Of a DNA stretch of 64,000 nucleotides, positions 11,501-22,577 are shown piece by piece. The position numbers were made by a program, and so were the translations under genes. The DNA lies in contig CAUEEP010000428.1 of NCBI GenBank assembly GCA_958450365.1, forward strand, positions 247,814 through 311,813, read 5' to 3'. The notes under the pieces are model-generated. The model made no database searches. It had not been told where the DNA came from and worked only from the letters and a program-made list of their open reading frames with translations. The DNA is from Mesorhabditis belari (Eukaryota > Nematoda > Chromadorea > Rhabditida > Rhabditidae). The first letter of the stretch is position 1, and every line of letters starts with the position of its first letter.

Positions 11501-14500
11501 TGACTGTTAGAGTTGTGAACTGATATGTTAGATTGGTGCATAAATCTTTACAAGTTTTTTTTCAAACTTTTGTTTCCATGAAAAAGAATTCTTTACCAAA
11601 TTTGTTGCGGCTTAAACTAATAAAAAAGTCTATCATTTCTCTACAAAATGACTTTTGAAAGGAAGCTCAAAACTCGCCTCAACTCTGTAAAAACATTTTT
11701 GTGTAAAATTTTCAATGATTGTTTTCAAGAAAATGGCTGGACAGATTGTTTTCAAATTTTACAGACTTACGTAATCAAATGAGCTCTATCTTTTTAGGTT
11801 TGTCTCAAAATAGGTTTGTATTGAAGAAAGTGTCGAAACTACGACTTCAACATCGGAGCAGTTTTGGGTACTCGCCTTTGAAAATCGACCAAAACCAGGC
11901 TCCCGAGTATTTCCCAAAAGCCATTTTGCAGAGAAACAATTACCGTATTCTCTCTAATAGTAGTGCACCCTGAGCGTCGCCTAAATTCCTCGAAATCTCG
12001 AGAACCGCTTATCAGAACCTATCGATGTGGGGTCGGAAAATGTAGCTGACGATGAGATCTAGTGGGGGATTTGAGTGTTGAGCTTCTGGGAGAACTTTGG
12101 AAGCCGTAAATAGTCACCGACTCGGCTCGCTTGGGTGCACTACTATTAGAGAGAATGCTGTATCCTTTTTTAATAGTTTAAATAGAAATTATGTTGCTGG
12201 CGGTATTATTTTTTAAAAAAAACGTTTAGAAAAAAAAGATTTCTGCACCAACCTAATAGAATTGAAAGTAATTTTTCATCAAACTCACCAAATTATTGAT
12301 TGCGATTGCATTTTTATCATTTATTCCACAAAGTACTTTATTCCCAAGCACTGTCTTTTGTAAACGTTTCGGATTTGGGCCACCGGTTGGAAGACAATCA
12401 AATAAGTACTCGTAACCGGGTTGTCGCTTGAAATCCTAGAAATTCTTTGATACTCTAAAACTTTATTAAGATTTACCTTTATCACACCAATAATATCATC
12501 CTTAAATGGATCATTTTGATAAAGATTATCATCAAATTTCTCATGCAATGAAAGATGTGCTTCAACATAAATATATTCTTTTGCTTCCATTTTCCATAAC
12601 CCTTCCAAAGCGAGGAATCTGATTGATGAAATAAAGTTTTCTAGTTTCCCAAATTACCGTAGTTGAAAAGTTGGCCTTTTCGTTTTCCTCTCATCTTCGT
12701 TTTCTTTTTTTGGAGAATTCGCGGAGGGAGTTTTCTTGCTGCTGTCATCCTGCAAGTATAATAATATGTTCTTCCTTTTAATCCTTGCAATCCTGCAATC
12801 CTGCTGTCTTTCTGGGACGGCAGAATTGCAGGATTGACGGCTTTCCGCAGGAATGTCGGCTTTCCTGAAAACTTACATTCACGAAAAGCTGTGCCTTATC
12901 CCAAAATCGATTCCCGCCCAAATCAACTGGCCACTCGAGAACCAAAGACCTAAAAACACCACTAACAAATACGAAATCGCATCTTACTCAGCTAAAACGG
13001 CGAACATATTCAAACCAGTATTTGGGATTTTATATGAACACCAGAAAAGCACTCGAAACCTGGAAAAAAAGAGTTTTCAAGTTTTTATCAAGTCTCATTT
13101 TTATCCAGACCTATAACAGACTCGTCGAGCTTTTTTGAGCAAATCGAATTGATGATTTGGATCATCTTCAGAAGTTTGGAGATCAAAATCATAAGTTGAT
13201 TGCGTTTTGTCAGAGTAATCATTGATGAAAGCCGCTTGGGGAATGAGTCGGCCGAGTTGTTGTTGTCCTAGAAATAAGGGAAATCAGGGTGGCCCCAAAT
13301 TATCGCAAGTTTTTGGGCTATATCTTGGCTGTAGCTGCGCGAACCGATTTAATTCCTTTTTAATATGAAAATTGTTATAATTTTCTATGGAGAATTTTAC
13401 AAATTGTAGAATGCTTTTGAGATTTTTATTAAAGATGTGCTCAAAAAAAGTTCTTGGCATGCAACTCTTTCTGCAGCTTTTTATGAACAGATTTATAGGC
13501 TCTCACATGGTTTATTTAACTCTCTAACTCTATTTAATTTAACTACTTAACTCTCTAACTCTCGTTAACTCTATTTAACTGGCTAAAAAACTTAAAACAA
13601 ATGTTTTTCAATAAAAATCTTCAACAAACGGTATTTTATGAGCTCTGGATCATGAAATCAGCTTCTTTGAGATGAATTTTTCTTGAAACTATCAAATTTC
13701 ATCAGTTAATTTTAAAGTTAACTTAAAGAATTATTCAAATGTTAGACTTAAAGCTTAAATTTATCAAAAAAAAGTGAGAAAATCGATTTCAGTTTGAAAA
13801 TAAACTAGAAAGAGCTTAAATAATGGGTTATTTCGGGCGCATCTTTCAAGCTTTCACTAATTTGTACTACAATTTGTATATCTCATAGCCGTTTACGAGA
13901 TTCAGCCGTTAATGAATGATTCGTAATCGGCTAGCTGCTAACGAATGATTCGTTAACTTTTGTGCTGATGGAACGGTCGCTCAACGGTGCTGAACGGTGC
14001 TGATGGAACGGTCGCTCTGATGATGGTTTCGAATCGGATGACTAGATAGATATCTTAAACAATTGCTTGTTGCCGTTTTTGCTCCTAAATCCAACCGTTC
14101 CCGATTTGTTTCAATACGACAACGCGTCAATTCATCGAGCCGGACACACCCGAGACTGGCTGAACAACAACAACATTGCAACTTTGGACTGACTCGCTCG
14201 ATCTCCTGACGTAAATCCGATAGGGAATTTATGCCGAATACTTGTCCAAGCTGCCGACAAAAATCATCGTCAGTTTCAAGACCTATATTTGTAGCTAAAA
14301 CAGCGATCCGTTTGGCCTGAAGCTATCTCGACGTCTTTTCTTTTCAAAACCTCATCAATTCAATGCGAGACCGCATTTTTCAAGTAATTAATCGTTCTGG
14401 TGCGTGTACAGATTCTTGGAGGGATCTTCGACGTGATCCGATGGTGTTTGGGACTCGAAACTTTGGCGGTGGTTCTGTGATGGTTTGGGCCGCATTTTGT

Positions 14501-15269
14501 GCTGATGGAACGGTCGCTCTGAAGATGGTTTCGAATCGTATGAATCGTTTTGACTATATAGACGTCTTGGACGATTGCTTGTTGCCCTGTTTGCACCTAC
14601 ATCCAGGCATTCCCCATGTGTTTCAACACGACAACGCGTCAGTTTATCGAGCCGGAGATACCCGAGACTGGCTGAACAACAACAACATTGCAACTTTGGA
14701 CTGGCCCGCTCAGTCTCCTGACCTCAATCCGATAGAAAATTTATGGGGAATACTTGTCCGAGATATCTACAAGAATCATCGTCAGTTTCAAGACGTTTCT
14801 ACACTTAAAGCAGCAATTTTTTCGGCCTGGAGCGATCTCGATGTCTTTGCTCTTCAAAACCTCATCAATTCAATGCCAGACCGCATTTTTTAAGTAATTA
14901 ATCGTTCTGGTGCGCGTACAGATTATTAGTTTTGATTTTTTACCTTTCATTGTTAATTTGCGTCGATAAATAAAAATATTTTCATAGTGCGTTTAAGAAT
15001 TTGAAACGCACAGCACAGCACAGCACAGCCTGAGCCTGAGCTACAGTTGAGCTACAGCTGAGCTACAGCTCAAAAATTGTGATATTTTGCAGCCACTGCA
15101 ACTCACTTTTCACTTCAGCCATTTCTCGTTTCAAATCGACAAAAAGGGCTCTCCAATTGGGAAATGGTAGAGTAATTGGAACATTCGGATATCCTTTTTT
15201 CAAAATTCCATAAGCAGCCTCAGCGAGTTTCCAGTGAACATCAAAGAAACGTGAATAAATGATACCCAT
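5571..15269 (-). CDS. large 26-exon gene, about 950 residues, not recognised
   Basis: Exons run from ATG 15267-15269 (MGIIYSRFFDVHWKLAEAAY) to a stop at 5571, for example 13111-13267, 12477-12618, 11331-11494, 10855-11016, 9455-9508, 7581-7691, 6523-6644, 5951-6061. All phases close over 2,853 nt (951 codons). I do not recognise the family. I see no signal peptide or membrane helix. The middle is rich in alternating hydrophobic strands (PSIILCFDDSQSDQILIIY, GSFGKFIYLSKPAPTLF). There is a Lys/Glu-rich linker near 10930-11016 and a Ser/Thr/Arg-rich tail. Two points are weak. The 21-nt gap at 7376-7396 and the 26-nt gap at 5617-5642 are shorter than other introns here; reading through the latter gives an alternative stop near 5625. 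Introns hold a mariner (7721-9427), a deleted maT plus minisatellite (9991-10533), a MITE (11944-12160) and a Tc3-like block (13285-14930). Confidence 0.7.
6283..6440. mobile_element. short mariner-end fragment
   Basis: AAGAAAGTCTTTTCGTTC followed by CAAATTCACCAATTAACC and TCTAAATAAAAAGTG. The same modules recur near 25258-25400 and, partly inverted, near 57150-57380. They look like the 3' untranslated end and terminal repeat of one mariner-like family. It is intronic in the large unidentified gene. Confidence 0.5.
7721..9427 (+). mobile_element. mariner element with internal foldback, intronic
   Basis: Ends TATTGGGTTGGTGAATTG at 7721 and its degenerate inverse GTTTTGACCAACTTAATA at about 9427 are mariner termini. 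A broken DD34D transposase C-terminus reads at 9070-9362: HDNARLHVAKL, then SPNLAPFDYYLF, ending VNNNGNYLE. The element also contains a foldback built on GAGCACTTTCTTCAAAAGAA (7757-7820 against 7975-8035, again at 8800-8870) and a 600-bp segment of other origin. It lies between the exons at 9455-9508 and 7581-7691, whose phases join perfectly across it. Confidence 0.8.
8060..8640. other. unidentified GC-richer insert inside the mariner
   Basis: Base composition rises and codon-like texture appears on both strands (open frames of 60-119 codons), but none resembles a family that I know. It is bracketed by repeated pieces of the host element (8018-8060 and 8735-8890), as expected for a captured or nested segment. 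Confidence 0.4.
9991..10382 (+). mobile_element. 392-bp deleted maT-like element
   Basis: Ends CAGGGTGCGGCAAAAGTTTT (9991) and AAACTTTTGCCGCATCCTG (to 10382) are inverted repeats. Inside is a relic of a transposase C-terminus (PVWAILEDKFS, then NFPKRLKRCIEADGGNFEHL) with a stop and a frame change. It lies in the intron between exons 10589-10643 and 9841-9959 of the large gene. Confidence 0.85.
10383..10533. repeat. 31-bp minisatellite grown from a transposon end
   Basis: About five copies of TTTTGCCGCATCCTGTAATC plus AGGATGCGTCC. The unit is the terminal sequence of the adjacent maT-like element plus its reverse. The array begins exactly at that element's right end. Confidence 0.88.
11944..12160. 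mobile_element. MITE of the AATAGTAGTGCACCC family, copy 1
   Basis: About 217 bp with inverted ends (GTATTCTCTCTAATAGTAGT against ACTACTATTAGAGAGAAT). The body carries CTCGAGAACCGCTTATCAGA and TGTGGGGTCGGAAAATGTAG. Relatives occur at 27400-27515 (partial), 46221, 48779, 49137 and 51199. It is intronic in the large gene. Confidence 0.9.
13285..14930 (+). mobile_element. Tc3-like (DD34E) element with tandemly repeated transposase ends
   Basis: The left end CAGGGTGGCCCCAAATTATC resembles Tc1-family termini. Two copies of the transposase C-terminal half follow in direct order. The first (13958-14412) is degenerate. The second (14363-14893) is open: GGGSVMVWAAF, VFQHDNASVYRAG, WPAQSPDLNPIENLWG, with 34 residues between Asp and Glu. 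Each copy ends INSMPDRIFQ followed by the same bases. The N-terminal half is absent and I could not find a matching right end. It sits in the first intron of the large gene. Confidence 0.75.
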
Positions 15270-15756
15270 TTTTGAATAGAAAAGGTCAAATTATCAATGA
15301 ATCTAAATGAATTTTCCGTTAAAAGAAAAAGAAGAAAAGAAGGGTCAGAAGAAAAGAAAAACCAAAGTCTTATCAGTTCTTTTAAGGAATTCAGAAATTT
15401 TGGCAGGAATCGTTTCCCTTATGAAAGTTTTCCAAGGAGTATTTTGTGTGAGGTGAAGAATTCGGAAATGACATCAGAATTTGAATGAATTGGAATAAGA
15501 ATTGCACAATTTGCATGTAAAATTGGATCATTATAGAGCTTTATTTGTCTAGAATTCAACAAATCAAATACAAATCAAACAAACAAATCAAACAAATCAA
15601 ATTTTCTCGAAAACCACCATCAAATTTGTGAATCGGTCTCAATTACTTCGAGTTTACTCATTTTTGGAAAAAGGTTTTGAATGAAAACTTGTTGGGATTC
15701 GAATTCTATAGTCAAAATGGCACTTTAGCGCACTTTTCGATTTTACTCTTAAACTC

Positions 15757-16370
15757 GACTTCCAGTAATCAGATCGACTTGTAATTGCTTTTAAAATGAT
15801 CCTCATGAAATTTGGTTATAGAAATGTAGAATTTATTTTGTATCCCTAGGTATAAAAACATAGAGAAAATTTGCGTCAAATTTGAACTACCTACCTGGAA
15901 AAGTTGATCAACTTTGACAGCCTATAACTCGAGGTATAGAAATCGAATCAACTTGTAATTGCTTTTAAAATGATCCTTATTAAATTTGGTTATAGAAAAG
16001 TAAAATTTATCTTGTATACTTATGTATAAGAACATAGAGAAAATTTGTGCCAAATTTGACCTTTCAAAGTGTAGGGTATACTAGTATACCCCTATCGGAG
16101 TTTGGGGACTCTTCTATTTTACTCTATAACTCGACTTTCAGTAATCAGATCGACTTAAGGTTAGTTTTAAAATGATCCTCATGAAATTTGGTTATCAAAA
16201 AGTACAATTTATCTTGTATACTCAAGTGTAAGAACATAGAGAAAATTCGTGTCAAAGTTGACTTACTTGAAGTCAATCAACTTTGACGTCTGCAGAAGTC
16301 AATCAACTTTGACGGTCTATAACTCAAGATATGGAAATTGAATCAACTTGTAATTGCTTTTAAACGCTAA
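15757..16370. repeat. diverged tandem repeat, about 180-200 bp unit, 3.2 copies
   Basis: TTTTAAAATGATCCTCATGA with AAATTTGGTTAT and ACATAGAGAAAATT recurs at about 15775, 15951 and 16150, with a truncated copy at 16347. Copies differ at 10-15 percent of positions by eye, so the array is older than the others here. Confidence 0.75.
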
Positions 16371-16555
16371 AGCGTTTAACTTTTGTGTTTGTTAAATTGA
16401 ACCGTAATGGGAACTTATTTCTAATAAAGAAAGTCCACATAAAACAAGAAATACCACGTCCGGATTGAACAAAAGATGAAATGAACTTTTTGAGCGTTAA
16501 AAATAATTCATAGAACTTTTATATGAAGTGATAAGGCGTATTCACTAGGGAGAAC

Positions 16556-17284
16556 TCATCTCTTTTTCTCTTTTCTCATTCTTCTTCTCTTCTTCTCTCT
16601 CTTCTCATTCTTCTTCTCTTCTTCTCTCTTCTCATTCTTCTTCTCTTCTTCTCTCTCTTCTCATTCTTCTTTTCTTCTTCTCTCTCTTCTCATTCTTCTT
16701 CTCTTCTTCTCTCTCTTCTCATTCTTCTTTTCTTCTTCTCTCTTTTCTCATTCTTCTTCTCTTCTTCTCTCTCTTCTCATTCTTCTTCTCTTCTTCTCTC
16801 TTCTCATTCTTCTTCTCTTCTTCTCTCTCTTCTCATTCTTCTTCTCTTCTTCTCTCTCTTCTCATTCTTCTTTTCTTCTTCTCTCTTTTCTCATTCTTCT
16901 TCTCTTCTTCTCTCTCTTCTCATTCTTCTTCTCTTCTTCTCTCTTCTCATTCTTCTTCTCTTCTTCTCTCTCTTCTCATTCTTCTTCTCTTCTTCTCTCT
17001 CTTCTCATTCTTCTTCTCTTCTTCTCTCTTCTCATTCTTCTTCTCTTCTTCTCTCTCTTCTCATTCTTCTTCTCTTCTTCTCTCTCTTCTCATTCTTCTT
17101 CTCTTCTTCTCTCTCTTCTCATTCTTCTTTTCTTCTTCTCTCTCTTCTCATTCTTCTTCTCTTCTTCTCTCTCTTCTCATTCTTCTTCTCTTCTTCTCTC
17201 TTCTCATTCTTCTTCTCTTCTTCTCTCTCTTCTCATTCTTCTTCTTTCTTCTTCTCTCTTCTTCACTCTCTTCTCATCCTTCTT
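16556..17284. repeat. polypyrimidine minisatellite, about 29-bp unit, about 25 copies
   Basis: Units of TTCTCATTCTTCTTCTCTTC plus TTCTCTCTC, with variants lacking CT or with TTTT for TCTT. Apart from one A per unit the strand is pure C/T for over 700 bp. Confidence 0.95.
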
Positions 17285-17689
17285 GGAGATTCGAATTCTT
17301 CTAATCGAATCGTTTTGAAATTGGTGTGATTTGTAAAACAAAGATGGAAAAAGTGTTTTTTATTGTTTTGCCAGAAAAGAGATTCTTCTCTGTCTTTTTA
17401 TAACTCATTTGAAAGGAAATAAATAATAAATATTCAAGTGTTCTATCTACAAATTCTTATAGTAAGATTCATCTGTTGTACAAGCTCTATTCAAAGAGCT
17501 CTTTTAGTGCAAGACTTTGCAAGTCAGTGTTGTACAGAAAGCACTTTTCTAGCCATAAGTCAGATCCCTACCCGCGTTAAATGACCTCTCTATTGCAGAA
17601 CTGAGCAAGGCTGTATTTAGAATCAAGACTTGGCCTAGTTACGGCTTGGGAATAGCCTTGAATTTAACTCACAAACTTTCAAGTGCCTA

Positions 17690-17840
17690 GCTGACTTTTG
17701 CTTAGCTGGCCTGGCTGGCCTGGCTGACTTGGTTGACTTGGTTGACTTGGCTGGCCTGGCTGACCTGGCTGGCCTGGCTGACTTGGCTGACCTGGCTGGC
17801 CTGGCTGACTTAGCTGGCCTGGCTGACCTGGCTAGCCCAC
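17690..17840. repeat. 10-bp tandem repeat (CTGGCTGACC/T)
   Basis: Alternating TTGGCTGACC, TGGCTGGCC and TGGCTGACT units. Low sequence complexity and no coding sense. Confidence 0.85.
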
Positions 17841-18700
17841 CAATAGTCTGGCTTTTGGCCCAAGGTTCCAGTTAAAACAATCCTTGCCTTAAACGCGACT
17901 TGAAGTCTGATCAAACTTTTATCGGTCAAGGTCTCGATGTTTAGCCTAATCAAAGGAATTCCAACGATTTCCTGTTTACGAATCAAATACTACACCTTGT
18001 TGTTCAGCGTTTTCTCTTATTCATCCCAAGCTTCATTAAAATAAAATTCCCAAATTATGAGATAAGAAATGGCTGTCATTATCAGCAACTCCTATTTGTC
18101 GAGTGAATAAAAACAAAAACGAGTCATCATTTACACAAAAATTGATAACGAAATGTGTTAGAAATATTAGAAGAAAATGATTTTAATCTTGAGAGGAAAG
18201 TGAGTGAGATCAATGGAAATTTGAAGAAGTAAATATTTTGCAAGTTTTTCAGGGTTTATGATTAAACATAGGGATTCTTTTATAGATCTTCTTGCACACT
18301 TTTCAATTAGAAACTGAGAAACAACGTTGATATTGTGTTTCTAAAGTTGTGATCATTTGCATCGCTAAGTAATAAGTAAGCTTTGATTCACATTGCGCAT
18401 GTAAGCCAAGATTCTGTACTAGAAATGAGCTTTGGTTCGATTTAGAAAGCTTACATTTCGAAAGTTATTAGGAAACCAGAGCTAGAGCCAGATTTATTAT
18501 GTTGCTTTGATGTCGCCTTGAATAAAGCTACATGAATATGACACTTTCAAGTTCAATTTCTGATTTTATGGCTTATCCAACAGTTGTATCCATTTTATCC
18601 ATCGTTTATCGACTTTAGACTGCTTATATTTACAATTATTTCAATCAAAGAACCACTGTTTAAATAGATCCACTGTTCCAATCAGAGATCCACTGTTTAA

Positions 18701-19081
18701 TTGTGTCCGAATTAGATTCAATCTAAATCGGACGTCCGATTTAGATTGAACTTATCGCGGACGTCCGATTTAGATTACAGTCTATATCGGACGTCCGATT
18801 TAGATTCAATCTAAATCTTATATAGATTGTACAATAATATAAACATGCTTAATATATGTTCTTAAGCGTTTTCTGTAGTTTTCTGCATTTTTCAAAGGTC
18901 TGTTACTGTCTTTTTCTGAAAAGAAAACCCAACTATGAAACAATTTATTAGCGTTAACAGTATATAAAACGTAATATTGTTCAATCTATATAAGATTTAG
19001 ATTGAATCTAAATTGGACGTCCGATATAGACTGTAATCTAAATCGGACGTCCGCAATAAGTTCAATCTAAATCGGACACAA
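18701..19081. mobile_element. 381-bp foldback with CGGACGTCCG palindromes
   Basis: Left arm about 18701-18832 and right arm about 18978-19081 are inverted copies that begin TTGTGTCCGA and end TCGGACACAA. Each arm repeats AATCTAAATCGGACGTCCGA, itself containing the 10-bp palindrome CGGACGTCCG. The centre is AT-rich and unrelated. Confidence 0.85.
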
Positions 19082-19266
19082 CATATATAATTTAAACTTT
19101 TAAAGTCTTTTTCTTCGAACGCAACTTGATAACAAAAGTCGAGACGAAAATTCAAATAAATGAGTGATTCTTTTGAGAAAGAAATTCGTTTGGGTAAATA
19201 TTTTGGTCTGCTTTTGGAGAAATGAAAGTCTAAGAGACATTTCAACTATGAAAAGGGATGAAGAGA

Positions 19267-19398
19267 AGTTAACTGTTGGTTAATTGTTCTGTTAACTGTT
19301 AGTTAATTGTTCTGTTAACTGTTAGTTAATTGTTCTGTTAACTGTTAGTTAATTGTTCTGTTAACTGTTAGTTAATTGTTCTGTTAACTGTTGGTTAA
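19267..19398. repeat. 22-bp tandem repeat, about 6 copies
   Basis: GTTAACTGTTAGTTAATTGT plus TC repeated almost perfectly. Confidence 0.9.
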
Positions 19399-19692
19399 AC
19401 TAGATTAGAATTTATTAACTATGTAATACTAACCAATATTGAACACTATTCACAGAAATCTTGCAGAATGATTGATCATAACAACTGATCCTTTTGACGT
19501 GTAGTTCTTTTCTCAATCTCTAAAATGTCCTTGGCATTTTTTCGGAAAGAAAAAAAGAACATTTATGTTGTTGAAAATTGAGCTGAAAAAGGATTTGAAC
19601 AGTATTTTGTTTATTAATGCACTTTCTTTTACTATTTTATTTCGTTTTTAGGTAAATCTTTTGTTTAACTTTAATTAACTTTTAAGTTTGTA

Positions 19693-20625
19693 TTAGGTGT
19701 GTGAACAAGGAATCCCGTTTTTTATTTTTATCTGATGACCAAATAAGACGCTGTCTTCTCGAAAACCCTCGTTCAAGCTCTTCAGAAATAGGCCTTACAT
19801 TAAATTGTGATGTGTCAACCGTAAGGAAACGCTTGAATGCCATGAATTTTATCAAAAAGTTGGACAAATGGATACCGCGTGAGTTGAGCGAAGAAAACAA
19901 AACAATGCGCCTTACAATCGCCAATTCTTTGATTAGTAAACATCAACTTGAGCCATTTATTGATCGAATTGTTACGTGTGATGAAAAATGGTTTGATTAC
20001 GATAATTCTAGAAGGTCTGGACAGTGGGTGGAACGTGGTAAACCTGCTGGGACAATACCCAAAAAAAGCCTCTATCCTAAAAAAATTTAATGACAGTTTG
20101 GTGGACTGCACGTGCTATTATGCACATAGACTATTTATCACGTGGCCAAACGATTAATTCGAATGTCTATTGTGCCGAGATTGATGCAGTCCAACAAAAA
20201 CTCACTGAGAGACGCGCATCATTGGTAAATAGGAAAGGTGTCCTGTTGCTCCATGATAACGCGCGACCACATGTCTCTTTACAGACTCGACAAAAAATCC
20301 AGAGTGTTGGATGGGAGGTTTTACCACATCCACCTTATAGTCCAGACCTTTCTCCATCTGATTATTATTTATTTTTGTCTCTGTCTAACTTTTTGGCCAA
20401 TACAAGGTTCAATTCCGAAGAAGATGTCAAAGCCGAGGTTGATCTTTTCTTCGCCTCTAAGGACCAAGATTTTTATTATCATAGAATGTCCTTACTTCTA
20501 GAAAGTTGGCAAAAGGTTGTTCTTTCGAATGGTGATTACTTCGTTGAATAAAAATTATTTTAACGAAACTTATGGTCTTTTATATTTAAACGTTAAAAAC
20601 GTGGATTACTTTTTCACACACCTAA
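19693..20625 (+). mobile_element. deleted mariner (DD34D), copy 1
   Basis: Inverted ends TTAGGTGTGTGAACAAGGAA and TTACTTTTTCACACACCTAA enclose 933 bp. The transposase lacks its first 60 or so residues and reads in two frames: 19701-20090 (VRKRLNAMNF, CDEKWFDYDN) and 20090-20551 (LLLHDNARPHV, PPYSPDLSPSDYYLF, ending NGDYFVE). There are 34 residues between the last two Asp. The frame break is at about 20085, after YPKKI. A second copy at 55367-56286 shares both the 5' deletion and this break, so the family moved in this defective form. Confidence 0.92.
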
Positions 20626-20717
20626 AATTAAAGTAATAGAACTTTAGTCTAAAAAGTCTATGTCATAAGTCGTATTTTAACTTTTACTATTTAAAAACTA
20701 TACTAAAAGCTTTTCAG

Positions 20718-22512
20718 TCTTTCATCGATTCATTCTCAAGATGATGGCTTTATCGGTGAAGAAGAAATCTTGCAAAATCTTGTCAACTCAACATATAATA
20801 CAATGATTAGACCAAAGATTATTGACTCAACAGGTTGGCGAGAATGAATTTATTTCAATTCTTGAATAAAAAGTACATTTTCTAAGGCACTCAACAGCCA
20901 ATAACTGTCTCGGTTAGCATGCACATTAATTCGATGGATCTAAACGTACAAAAGGGTTATGTCAGGTAGGAATCATCGTTAATTCAGTTCGTTTTCAATT
21001 CGAATTCAGTGTACAACTCTTCCTACGCGAACAATGGAAAGATCCGCGTCTTTCCTATCAACATCGAGGCCAGCTCATTCCACCATTTGTACAGATGAAA
21101 GAAAAAGCGAATGAAGATTTCATTTGGACACCTGATACATTCATTCCGGTAAAAAGCTTAATAGCTATTCTGGAAATCCCGTAGAAAAGCTTTATAACTT
21201 TATAGCTCAGGCTATAGCTTAGCTAATCTTATAGCTATAGCTTTATAGCTACCGTAAATACTGCAATAGTACCCCACCCCTATAATGACGGTGCGGAGTG
21301 TTGTGTAGTCTAGCTTTGAACGCGTTTTTCTCGAGACTGGTTTATGCTACAATGCGCGTTTAGGTATCAAAAAATAGCCCTGAATTTCAGCTATTTTTTG
21401 ATACCAAAGACGCTTTTTTTGAAAGTACGGGCGCTTTGCAAGAAATGAAATACTAAAAAACTTTTGTGACTACGCGACTGTACGAGAGGGGTGGGGTACT
21501 ATTACAGTATTTATGGTAATAATTCTAAAAAACGTTCGTAGGAAGCTATCTGAAAAAAACTATCGCGATCTATAAAGCTACTAGAAAAGCTCTCTTTTCT
21601 TAAAGACACTTTTTAAGAATCAATTTTCTTTTACAATTAAAAGTTTAGAGTCAAAAAATCTCGAAGACGTCTTACAGTAAACATTCGGTAATTAAAGTAT
21701 TTGCAGGTTTGTGTTATTGGGATTTATTAGCACTTCAAAGAATTTTAGATGGTCTTGTGACGTGCAGTCGATTTTTGACAATTACACTCCCTTGTGCAAT
21801 CGATTACTCGGTAATTCTATTGATAAATCTGTTTCTGATTTAGAAAACCTTTTAGAGATACCCAATGATGAATGTGACTTGTGTGATTTCTCTCGAATCC
21901 TATGGTTTTCCCATTCATGATCTAGATTTTCAATGGGGACAGGATGATCATCATGCAATTACTTTAGATCATTTACAAGTACATCAAATAGTACATCAAA
22001 TAGTGCATAATAGTACATCAAATAGTACATCAGATAGTACATAAAATCCTTAAAATTTCTAAACCCATTCACAGATCTCACCATCAAACTTCTACCTTCA
22101 CGATTTGAGCTTTAATAAAACGGTCAGCCATTACACTACCGGATCTTACAGTACGCTGAATGTGGATCTACATTTTGGGAGAGCTTTTGGGTTAATCATT
22201 GAGTTGCTTATGGGTTAATCTCGAAATGTTTCATTCAGTTCTGATCTTTTAAAGTTTTACATACCCAGCACGATGATTGTGATGATCTCTTGGATCTCCT
22301 TTTGGATTTATAGGTTTCATTTTTCATTTCTCCAGCGATCTACCACACTTCTAGAAATCAAATAGCTCCAAAAGCGATGATTTCCATGTCAGCAATGATT
22401 CTGATGTTTATTTTGGTAACTTTCAGCAATTGAACCATCTTATAGCTGATTTCAGTCGACAACAGCTGCAAATCAAATCCCAGAGACTTCTTACTCAAAA
22501 CGTAGGCTTTAG

Positions 22513-22577
<65 letters not shown>

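Larger units (their letters stand above)
15270..18700. other. gene-poor, repeat-rich interval
   Basis: No exon with coding character beyond short chance frames. It contains three repeat arrays, annotated separately, and plain AT-rich DNA at 17290-17690 and 17880-18700. Confidence 0.55.

Noticed and set aside
14360..14693. Minus-strand frames of 78-101 codons
   Set aside because: Antisense shadows of the Tc3-like transposase, which has a clear DD34E core on the plus strand.
15297..15488. Short Lys/Glu-rich frame upstream of the large gene
   Set aside because: Low-complexity composition with no acceptable start or splice context.
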